From assembly GCA_001769925.1 (NCBI GenBank), contig MEPT01000028.1, forward strand, positions 14,444 to 21,341: DNA of 6,898 nt, written 5' to 3'. How positions within the stretch are numbered: position 1 is the first letter of the stretch; the number at the start of each line of letters is the position of its first letter. Below are positions 1-5,488 of this stretch, piece by piece. The translations under genes were made by a program, and so were the position numbers. The notes below the pieces were generated by a model that was given only the letters and a program-made list of their open reading frames with translations, made no database searches and was not told the origin of the DNA. Origin of the DNA: Bdellovibrionales bacterium RBG_16_40_8. GTDB taxonomy: Bacteria; Bdellovibrionota; Bdellovibrionia; Bdellovibrionales; UBA1609.

Positions 1-403
1 TTATTAGAGTTGAAGCAGCAAAAGTTAATTGTTTTTGCTCATAAATAAGGGCGAGCGACTTTTTTAGCGCCGACGATGGCTGCAGCAGAGTAATTGCTCG
101 CTTGTGATTTTTACCAGAGAGATTTAGGTAGTTCTTTGCCTGCAGCTGCTTTAGGTAGCGCTGCACTGAATTGAAAGAGGCAAAGCCAAAGTGCTCTTTA
201 ATCTCTTGGTAGGTGGGCGCCACGCCACGTTCGTGCATAAAGCTTTCGATATACTCGAGAACCTTTTTTTCATTTAAGGTAAGAGAAATAATTTCAGATA
301 GATTGCCGTCTTGCTTCTTTGTTTGCTCCTGATTCTCTTTAATGTCCACTTTCATGTCTACCCTCATGCTTACCTTCATGCCTACTTTCATGCTTACTTT
401 CAT
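1..403 (-). CDS. lexA: LexA-family transcriptional repressor, N-terminal part (runs off the left edge)
   Basis: Translated from the minus strand, the frame is open from ATG 403 to the window edge, so the C-terminal part is missing. Counting from the ATG at 355, residues about 25-92 match the LexA DNA-binding winged helix: LTLNEKKVLEYI, then APTYQEIKEHFGF (helix-turn-helix start), then NSVQRYLKQLQAKNYL (recognition helix), then a wing ending KRAITLL. In the family this domain binds SOS operators, and a C-terminal S24 serine-protease domain performs RecA-stimulated self-cleavage. That half is not visible here, so a LexA-like paralogue is possible. Five in-frame ATGs lie at 403, 391, 379, 367 and 355, because the 5' end is a 12-bp tandem repeat. 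The first has no clear ribosome-binding site. The ATG at 355 follows GAGGG with a 5-nt gap and is my preferred start; 403 is the outer limit. An in-frame TAG at 421-419 precludes a longer gene. It is transcribed divergently from the Hsp20 gene. Confidence 0.8.
   Translation of the reverse strand, partial: MKVSMKVGMKVSMRVDMKVDIKENQEQTKKQDGNLSEIISLTLNEKKVLEYIESFMHERGVAPTYQEIKEHFGFASFNSVQRYLKQLQAKNYLNLSGKNHKRAITLLQPSSALKKSLALIYEQKQLTFAASTLI
344..403 (-). repeat. Five tandem 12-bp repeats, each with an in-frame start codon
   Basis: Read on the minus strand, the units are ATGAAAGTAAGC, ATGAAAGTAGGC, ATGAAGGTAAGC, ATGAGGGTAGAC and ATGAAAGTGGAC, at 403-392, 391-380, 379-368, 367-356 and 355-344. 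They encode M-K/R-V-x five times. A shortened, degenerate sixth copy (about 413-404, AAAGTAC core) lies just upstream. The differences between units are mostly synonymous in the Lys and Val codons. Several convert AAAG to AGG-like sequence, giving the last two ATGs a Shine-Dalgarno match 5 nt upstream. There are no spacers, so it is not a CRISPR array. Confidence 0.9.
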
Positions 404-714
404 GTACTTTAGATAGCGCTATAAACTTACAGGTAGAAGTTATGTGTAAATAACGTGTAAGTCAAGTGTAACTAGAATTTAATCTAAATGTATATTTAGT
501 TAGGTCTTGGAGTTGGCGCTCATGGCTCATAACCCTTACTCCGTAGTAGTCGCCAAAAATAACGCACGTGCGACACATAAAAGCGCCTGGCACCTTTGTC
601 TAGATTTGCAGAACTGCACTTTTCAAAGCCCTAACTAGGCAGAACAATATCTCCTCGTCATAAAAATTAAAATTATAAGTGACATAAGATTTACTTATAC
701 AAAAGGAGGAAGAA
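404..714. other. Divergent intergenic region between the LexA-like and Hsp20 genes
   Basis: About 310 bp with no recognised gene. Besides the promoter at 437-471 it holds several small elements. These are a perfect inverted repeat CTAAAT-GTAT-ATTTAG at 484-499, possibly an operator, a perfect 10-bp palindrome CGCACGTGCG at 563-572, and a 38-codon open frame at 522-638 preceded by GGAG, whose reality is uncertain. Near the Hsp20 gene there is an inverted repeat ATAAGT/ACTTAT (675-680 and 693-698). TCTCCT at 650-655 can pair with the Hsp20 ribosome-binding site. I see no convincing sigma-32 promoter and no CIRCE element, so how the Hsp20 gene is switched on is not clear from the sequence. Confidence 0.6.
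437..471 (-). promoter_or_regulatory. Probable promoter of the LexA-like gene with three phased GTGTAA elements
   Basis: On the minus strand, TTGACT (465-460) resembles a -35 box and TAACTT (442-437) a weak -10 box, with a 17-bp spacer. Transcription would start near 430, leaving 27 to 75 nt of leader depending on the ATG used. Superimposed are three direct copies of GTGTAA on the plus strand (TTACAC on the minus) at 444-449, 455-460 and 466-471. They are exactly 11 bp apart, about one helical turn, so a protein could bind them on one DNA face. The first copy also sits inside an inverted repeat, GTTAT-N6-ATAAC (439-454). LexA-family genes are usually autoregulated, so these may be its operators. 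That is inference. Confidence 0.45.
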
Positions 715-1263
715 ATGGAAGTTATCGATCAATCTGTTGAGCGGCTCGAAAAGTTGTACGAGCGCATGACAGGGCACACTCTTGAGAAGGGGCAGATTCG
801 TCACCCGATCTCACAAAACTACAACAATGTTAACCCATATATGCTTATCGACCAACGGTTGCAGCTTTTGCTTGCGCATTTGAGTGATCCGACAGTTGCG
901 AGAGCATTGCAACCATGGACACCCGCTACCTGCGTTTGGGAGAATGAGGACAAAGTATTTGTACGTCTTGATCTGGCTGGCGTTCGTAAAGAAGATCTTG
1001 ATCTACATGTAGAGGGCAATATTTTGGTTGTGTCAGGAACACGAAAAAATATTTTACGCGAAACTGATTTACAACCATATATGCTTGAAATGCCTACAGG
1101 CCCATTTGTGAGATTTGTGTCAATGCCTGCGGCGATCAGCATTCAAGAGATCAGCTCAAATCTTGAAAACGGAATTTTAGATATAGTAATCCCAAAAGTT
1201 GCTGGAGCCACAGTCAGCGCGCGACCTACGGGCAAAAAAGGTAAAGGCGATTCTGTACAATAA
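715..1263 (+). CDS. Small heat-shock protein, Hsp20/alpha-crystallin family
   Basis: An ATP-independent cytoplasmic holdase: the family forms oligomers that bind unfolding proteins and keep them soluble for DnaK/ClpB. The 182-residue product has a helical N-terminal arm (1-67) and an alpha-crystallin domain at about 68-161. The domain starts WTPATCVWENEDKVFVRLDLAGV and carries the family signature near its end (NLENGILDIVIPK, 149-161), matching the usual A-x-x-x-n-G-v-L pattern. The short tail is Gly/Lys-rich. I do not see the I-x-I/V motif that normally docks on a neighbouring dimer, so assembly may differ from the classic type. The start is well supported: AAAGGAGG lies 5 nt before ATG 715. 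TCTCCT about 50 nt upstream could mask that site in the RNA. The next gene, 62 nt downstream, probably shares the transcript. Confidence 0.93.
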   Translation: MEVIDQSVERLEKLYERMTGHTLEKGQIRHPISQNYNNVNPYMLIDQRLQLLLAHLSDPTVARALQPWTPATCVWENEDKVFVRLDLAGVRKEDLDLHVEGNILVVSGTRKNILRETDLQPYMLEMPTGPFVRFVSMPAAISIQEISSNLENGILDIVIPKVAGATVSARPTGKKGKGDSVQ

Positions 1264-1277
1264 TGATTAATTAATTA

Positions 1278-1302
1278 AATCTGGCCCATGGGGGGTCAGA
1301 TT
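1278..1302 (+). terminator. Intercistronic hairpin, possible weak terminator or processing site
   Basis: AATCTGGCCC (1278-1287) pairs with GGGTCAGATT (1293-1302) over 10 bp, including one G-U pair, around the 5-nt loop ATGGG. It is followed by ATTTTA, which is short for an intrinsic terminator. The hairpin ends 9 nt before the AGGAGG of the next gene. It could attenuate read-through or protect the upstream Hsp20 mRNA end. Confidence 0.5.
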
Positions 1303-1325
1303 ATTTTACTAGGAGGAAATATAAT

Positions 1326-1733
1326 ATGGAAAGAACAACAACTGCTCGTATCGACATGCAAAAACTACAATTATTAAATGATCGCATCACTATGTGTTTA
1401 GATGCAATTAACCAACTTCGTGCAACTGCACACAACGTAGGTTTTGGTTATGCGCCTAATACACAAATTGGTATGGGCTACGCTCCCGCTCATCAGTTTG
1501 GCGGACCAGTGCAAAATTTTGGTTTCCCTGTACAACAGTTTGGTTATGGCGTTCCCCAATACGGTTACAGTATGCCACAATACGGCTATGGCATGGGCAT
1601 TGGTTTTGGCGGCGGTTATCCTGTTACGCCTTGGGCAGCTCCAATCAATGAAATTGAGCGCGCTCGTGGTTGCTATTCTAACTGCGCACCTTATGCACAA
1701 GCTCCAATCAATACAGCTCCACAAGCTTGGTAA
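1326..1733 (+). CDS. Unrecognised Gly/Tyr/Gln/Pro-rich low-complexity protein encoded beside Hsp20
   Basis: I do not recognise a family for this 135-residue protein. Residues about 1-36 look like one amphipathic helix (MQKLQLLNDRITMCLDAINQL). From residue 33 to 108 there is no Asp, Glu, Lys or Arg. This stretch is built from imperfect repeats: GYAPNTQIG and GYAPAHQFG, then VPQYGYS and MPQYGYG, then a GIGFGGGY run. The tail has two APIN motifs and two cysteines (116 and 120). There is no signal peptide or membrane segment, so it is probably cytoplasmic. The composition resembles aromatic-Gly prion-like or phase-separating segments. The start is firm: AGGAGG lies 9 nt before ATG 1326. It follows the Hsp20 gene by 62 nt and ends just before a strong terminator, so the two form a bicistronic unit. 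A role as client or partner of the chaperone is inference. A structural protein is another possibility. Confidence 0.8.
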   Translation: MERTTTARIDMQKLQLLNDRITMCLDAINQLRATAHNVGFGYAPNTQIGMGYAPAHQFGGPVQNFGFPVQQFGYGVPQYGYSMPQYGYGMGIGFGGGYPVTPWAAPINEIERARGCYSNCAPYAQAPINTAPQAW

Positions 1734-1751
1734 TTTACGTCTTATTTTTTG

Positions 1752-1779
1752 CCCTCTCTCAGTCCGAGAGAGGGTTTTT
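1752..1779 (+). terminator. Strong intrinsic terminator of the Hsp20 unit
   Basis: CCCTCTCTC (1752-1760) pairs perfectly with GAGAGAGGG (1766-1774) around the loop AGTCC, and five T residues follow directly (1775-1779). It lies 18 nt after the stop codon of the low-complexity gene. On the minus strand the hairpin is followed by A-rich rather than T-rich sequence, so it works in the plus direction only. Confidence 0.92.
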
Positions 1780-2093
1780 ATAAAAGCGCCGATATCCCAC
1801 GCAGCACCTTGTGGGCGTGCGATGCCGTCTTTGTCTAAATTGCTGACTGGACTAGAAAGAGTAGCACCATTATTTTTAGCAACAGTATCACTCGGTGCGA
1901 GATGAAAATTATTTGTGCTAACTGCAAACTCCTGAGGCTTGGGGTTGCCAGTCTATCACTTTAGTAACACCGCTTATTTGTTGGCCAGAGCGCATAATTA
2001 CGTTGTTGTAAAATAACATTCCGGTAATATTCGCTACAGACGTGTAGGGATCACTAAACCATTAGATTCTCCGACATCTTCGAACGTAAGTGT
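1779..2093 (-). pseudogene. Decayed C-terminal remnant of a beta-helix-type surface or secreted protein
   Basis: No intact gene fills this roughly 350-bp gap, but the minus strand keeps a protein fossil in shifted frames. From 1952 down to 1782 the frame reads TGNPKPQEF, then NNFHLAPSDTVAKNNGATL, then DKDGIARPQGAAWDIGAF. The pattern FHLxP...D.DG..RPQG...DIGAF is the usual C-terminal ending of secreted right-handed parallel beta-helix proteins. From 2061 to 1918 a second frame reads NITGMLFYNNVIMRSGQQ then ISGVTKVIDWQPQ, typical of a helix coil. From about 2093 a third frame gives FEDVGESNGLVIP. At least one frame change between 1952 and 1918, and another near 2060-2035, break the gene. After DIGAF the frame has no stop for hundreds of bases, so the true end was lost at the edge of the terminator. 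The upstream part is absent, replaced by ung. Confidence 0.72.
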
Positions 2094-2148
2094 CTAGCGT
2101 CTTTACAGTTACCTGAAATTCAACTTTGTGGTAGAGGTCTTAAAGTCT

Positions 2149-2847
2149 ATGATGAAAATCAATTCTAGCTGGAAAAAAGCACTCTTGCCCGAATTTGAGA
2201 AACCCTACATGCAGGGTTTGCGTGATTTTTTGCAACAAGAAATAAGCGCTAAAAAAATTATTTATCCAAAGACACGAGAATATTTTGCAGCATTTGATTT
2301 TACGGCAATTGATCGGGTGAAAGTAGTGATTTTAGGGCAAGACCCTTATCATGGCCCTGGTCAAGCACACGGGTTTTGCTTTTCGGTAAGACCTGGGGTT
2401 AATTTGCCGCCGTCTTTGGTAAATATTTTTAAAGAATTAAAAACAGATCTTGAAGTACCGCGCCCTGATCATGGGTGTTTGATTTCTTGGGCAATACAAG
2501 GGGTGCTGCTTCTTAACGCCACCTTATCGGTGCAAGCCAGTATGGCAGGATCTCACCAAAACAAAGGGTGGGAGAATTTTACCGATGCGGTGATTGATTA
2601 TTTAAATCGCGAAAAAGAGGGTATAGTGTTTTTACTGTGGGGGAGCTTTGCGCAGAAAAAAGGAGCGTTCATCGATAAGAAAAAACATTTGGTGCTAACG
2701 GCGCCGCACCCTTCACCACTTTCGGCGCATCGTGGGTTTCTAGGATGTAAACACTTTTCACAAACTAATAATTATCTAAAAAAGCGTGGCGTAACACCAA
2801 TCGACTGGGCGTTGCCGCCTAAAGAAAAAATTTCGGAGCTTCAGTGA
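2149..2847 (+). CDS. ung: Uracil-DNA glycosylase, family 1
   Basis: Removes uracil from DNA by cleaving the N-glycosidic bond, starting base-excision repair in the cytoplasm. Counting from the ATG at 2149, the 232-residue protein has the catalytic [13 protein letters not shown] motif at 63-75 (Asp65 activates water, Tyr67 shapes the uracil pocket) and the DNA-intercalating [11 protein letters not shown] motif at 187-197 (His187). It also has the conserved GVLLLN and [12 protein letters not shown] blocks. The length is normal for the family. A GTG at 2128 would add MVEVLKS but has no ribosome-binding site. ATG 2149 follows GAGG by 11 nt, and ATG 2152 directly after it gives MKINSSWK, a plausible family start. 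The 5' flank lies in the beta-helix pseudogene remnant, so its promoter must be there too. Only weak -35/-10 candidates exist (TTGTTG at 2003 and TAATAT at 2025, 16 bp apart). The stop overlaps the dppA start. Confidence 0.95.
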   Translation: MMKINSSWKKALLPEFEKPYMQGLRDFLQQEISAKKIIYPKTREYFAAFDFTAIDRVKVVILGQDPYHGPGQAHGFCFSVRPGVNLPPSLVNIFKELKTDLEVPRPDHGCLISWAIQGVLLLNATLSVQASMAGSHQNKGWENFTDAVIDYLNREKEGIVFLLWGSFAQKKGAFIDKKKHLVLTAPHPSPLSAHRGFLGCKHFSQTNNYLKKRGVTPIDWALPPKEKISELQ

Positions 2848-4451
2848 AATATTTTTTACTTATTTTATTTGCAGCTTCTAATGTTTGGGCGACATCTAAT
2901 GTCGGGGCTACGCCCAAGCCTAAAAAAAAGATTTTTACCTACTGCGCTGAAGCGGCGCCAATAGCATTTAATGCACAACTTGCTTCAGATGGGGCAACTT
3001 TTAACGCCAGTTCGCGTACAATGTACAATCGACTTTTAGGTTTTGAAAATAACTCAACCCACTTGATACCTAGTTTGGCTGAGTCATGGTCAGTTTCAGC
3101 TGACGGACGAAAATTTACCTTCAATCTTAGAAAAAATGTAAAATTTCACACTACTAATTATTTTAAGCCTACGCGCTTGTTCAATGCGGATGATGTGCTT
3201 TTCACGTTTGCGCGTATGCGTGACAAGAATAATCCCTACCACTTGATAGGTGGTGGGCAATATCCTTCGTTTCAAGCTCAGCAGATGGGCGAGATTATAG
3301 AAAAAATTGAAAAAATTGATGAATACACAGTTAAGTTTACGCTGCGGCGACCTGAAGCTCCGTTTTTGGCAAATTTGGCTATGGATTTTGCTAGTATCTT
3401 GTCTGCAGAATACGGCGCGAAGTTACTAGTAGAAAAAAAACCTGAAGATATTGATAAGTTGGCAGTTGGTACTGGGCCATTTATATTCGAGCGATATGTT
3501 AAAGATAAATCTATACATTATAAATCAAATTCAGATTATTTTGCGGGCAAAAGTTTAATTGATCATTTGGTGTTTATTATAGTAACCGACCCAACCCAGA
3601 GATTAAAAAAAGTAATTAATAATGAGTGCCAGATGATGCCAGACCCTGACCCTAGAGATTTTGCTGAAATTAAGAAAAATACTGATTTAAAATTATTGCA
3701 AGAGCCTGGGCTAAATATTGCCTATCTTTCAATGGTAGTTGAAAAGCCGCCATTTGCAAATGTATTCATTCGTAAAGCAATCCACCACGCGCTAGATCGA
3801 GAAAATTATATTAAAGAAGTTTATCGCGGCAATGCTCAAGTTGCAAAAAATCCAATTCCGCCGATCATGTGGTCATATAACAGACAAACTCAAGATTACG
3901 AATACAATGTAGTTAAGGCTAAAGAATATTTGCAAAAAGCAGGGGCAGTCGATGGCTTTACAACAGATCTTTGGTATGCTGATGCCTCTAGGCCGTACAA
4001 TCCCAACGCAAAACTTATGGCGCAGCTAATTCAAAAAGATTTGGCGGCAGTAGGTATACGGGTAAATCTCAAGCAACTTGAGTGGCAGGAGTTTTTGCGT
4101 CGCTCTCGTCAGGGTGAGCTTGCGCTGAGTATTCAAGGCTGGACTGGTGATAATGGTGACCCCGATAATTTTTTAAATAATTTACTTTCTTGTCAGGCTA
4201 TCGCAGGGGGTAATAATCGCGCTCGTTGGTGTAATCATAAATTTTCTTTTCTTGTTGATAGAGCGCGTGTTACCACAAACATACAAATTCGCACAAAGTA
4301 CTACGACGAGGCCCAGCGTATTTTTAAAGAAGAGGCACCCTGGGTAACAATTGCTCATGCAAAAGTATTTAAGGTGGCACAAAAAAATGTCGAGGGTTAT
4401 CATCTAAGCCCCTTTGGCGTGATTGAATTTCAACGGGTGAGCGTGCCATGA
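2844..4451 (+). CDS. dppA: Periplasmic dipeptide-binding protein, SBP family 5
   Basis: The substrate-binding component of an ABC peptide importer. The 535-residue length and sequence follow enterobacterial DppA closely: [84 protein letters not shown] and [12 protein letters not shown]. Arg383 and Asp436 fall on the residues that in DppA hold the carboxylate and amino ends of the dipeptide, so a dipeptide-like ligand is likely. Four cysteines (34, 262, 450 and 463) match the two family disulfides. The signal peptide is residues 1-16 ([16 protein letters not shown]), with a second possible cleavage site after Ala22 from a duplicated SNVxAT motif. The start is GTG, 5 nt after GGAG, overlapping the ung stop as GTGA. 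No permease or ATPase genes are in the window, so it is an orphan here and would need transporter subunits encoded elsewhere. Family 5 also includes murein-peptide and haem binders. Confidence 0.93.
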   Translation: MKYFLLILFAASNVWATSNVGATPKPKKKIFTYCAEAAPIAFNAQLASDGATFNASSRTMYNRLLGFENNSTHLIPSLAESWSVSADGRKFTFNLRKNVKFHTTNYFKPTRLFNADDVLFTFARMRDKNNPYHLIGGGQYPSFQAQQMGEIIEKIEKIDEYTVKFTLRRPEAPFLANLAMDFASILSAEYGAKLLVEKKPEDIDKLAVGTGPFIFERYVKDKSIHYKSNSDYFAGKSLIDHLVFIIVTDPTQRLKKVINNECQMMPDPDPRDFAEIKKNTDLKLLQEPGLNIAYLSMVVEKPPFANVFIRKAIHHALDRENYIKEVYRGNAQVAKNPIPPIMWSYNRQTQDYEYNVVKAKEYLQKAGAVDGFTTDLWYADASRPYNPNAKLMAQLIQKDLAAVGIRVNLKQLEWQEFLRRSRQGELALSIQGWTGDNGDPDNFLNNLLSCQAIAGGNNRARWCNHKFSFLVDRARVTTNIQIRTKYYDEAQRIFKEEAPWVTIAHAKVFKVAQKNVEGYHLSPFGVIEFQRVSVP

Positions 4452-5488
4452 AAAAAAGTTTTGCAAGTAGGGTCAAATACCTAAAGTTATTGCCATCCAT
4501 GAATGAGTTGGTGCGCGCCACAGGTGGACAAAATTTTATTTTAATTTATGATGAAAAAATTAGTTCAATAGCTAATTTTGCAAAATGGATTAAAAACTTT
4601 ACTCACGTTCATTCTGTTATCTCGGGTGAAGAATTAAAAAATATCGATAATTTTTCACAACACGTTAAGCAAATATTGCCATATTTTGCAGGGTTTTCGG
4701 CACAAGAAAGTGTAATCGTCGCAGTTGGAGGCGGAACGGTGGGAGATTTTGCAGGATTTCTTGCCAGCGTTATTAAACGCGGTGTAGTTTATGTAAATAT
4801 ACCGTCTACATGGCTTGCCGCAGTTGATTCTGCCCACGGTGGTAAAACAGGCCTTAATGTTAATGAATTAAAAAACCAGGTTGGTACATTTTATCAGGCA
4901 AGTGTAGTTTACTGCGTGAAAGAATTATTAAACACTCAGTCTGTTGAAAACGTACGTTCAGCCTACGGAGAAGTGCTAAAAACTGCATTAATTAGTGGCG
5001 CAAGGCTTTTTTCAATAGTGAATAAACTAAAAAAACTTGACGCCCCAAATCTCTGGCGAATTTTACCGCAAGTTGTGCAGGCCAAATACGATGTAGTGAA
5101 AAAAGATCCGCGCGAAGAAAAGGGCGTACGTCAGTTATTAAATTTTGGGCACACGGTTGGGCATGCTTTTGAAATGGAGAGGCTTTTGCCTCACGGCTTG
5201 GCTGTACAAATTGGTTTAGAATTTGCGACAGAATGGAGTCATCGACGAAAAATTTTAAGCACAAAAGAATATAAAAGGTTAAAAACTTTACTTGCTAAAA
5301 ATCAAACCTTACCAATAAAGCCATTGCAAAGTTCACGATTTCGTTTGCATTTAAGACAAGACAAAAAAGCGCAGGCAGGCGATAAAATGCGTTTTGTATT
5401 TATAAGAAAACCAGGGCAAACGCTTATTCAAGCAGTTGAAATTGATGAAATTGTGAATGCGGCTGGTGAAATGGGTTGGGCAACATGA
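4448..5488 (+). CDS. aroB: 3-dehydroquinate synthase
   Basis: Converts DAHP to 3-dehydroquinate, the second step of the shikimate pathway, using NAD and a divalent metal in the cytoplasm. The 346-residue sequence shows the NAD-binding VAVGGGTVGDFAGF (91-104), the active-site block IPSTWLAAVDSAHGGKTGLN (118-137), and the metal ligands expected for the family: Glu175 in GEVLK, His235 in FGHTVGHAFE and His249 in LPHGLAV. The KKDPREEKGVRQLLN and RQDKKAQAGDKMRFV blocks are also in place. The length is slightly below the usual 350-365. The ATG overlaps the dppA stop as ATGA, and only a weak GGTGAG lies upstream, so translation probably depends on ribosomes finishing dppA. Its own stop overlaps the aroA start. 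Confidence 0.95.
   Translation: MKKSFASRVKYLKLLPSMNELVRATGGQNFILIYDEKISSIANFAKWIKNFTHVHSVISGEELKNIDNFSQHVKQILPYFAGFSAQESVIVAVGGGTVGDFAGFLASVIKRGVVYVNIPSTWLAAVDSAHGGKTGLNVNELKNQVGTFYQASVVYCVKELLNTQSVENVRSAYGEVLKTALISGARLFSIVNKLKKLDAPNLWRILPQVVQAKYDVVKKDPREEKGVRQLLNFGHTVGHAFEMERLLPHGLAVQIGLEFATEWSHRRKILSTKEYKRLKTLLAKNQTLPIKPLQSSRFRLHLRQDKKAQAGDKMRFVFIRKPGQTLIQAVEIDEIVNAAGEMGWAT

Noticed and set aside
344..403. The 12-bp repeats as a CRISPR array or iterons
   Set aside because: The units are directly adjacent, without spacers, and lie inside a coding frame with a 3-nt period. There is no replication gene nearby.
513..521. TTGGCGCTC resembling the left half of a CIRCE heat-shock operator
   Set aside because: Only 7 of 9 bases fit, and the right half GAGTGCTAA is absent at the required 9-bp spacing.
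524..535. GGCTCATAACCC, identical to the anticodon arm core of initiator tRNA-Met
   Set aside because: There is no acceptor stem, no T-arm and no matching D-arm around it, and one anticodon-stem pair is broken. A 12-nt match is too little for a tRNA or an attachment-site relic.
509..556. Crossing complementarities GGAG/CTCC and TTGGCG/CGCCAA that could form a pseudoknot
   Set aside because: The first loop would have zero nucleotides and the stems are short. No conservation can be seen from one sequence.
819..1142. Minus-strand frame of 107 codons inside the Hsp20 gene
   Set aside because: It lies entirely opposite a well-supported gene, with no recognisable protein and no ribosome-binding site.
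1398..1724. Minus-strand frame opposite the low-complexity gene
   Set aside because: It is the antisense shadow of a repetitive gene. It is in frame with the beta-helix fossil only because that fossil lost its stop codon.
1444..1905. Plus-strand frame of 153 codons with hydrophobic segments
   Set aside because: It overlaps the low-complexity gene out of frame, lacks a ribosome-binding site and reads straight through the strong terminator.
2128..2148. GTG at 2128 as the start of ung
   Set aside because: There is no ribosome-binding site upstream, the extra residues are not typical of the family, and ATG 2149/2152 fits better.
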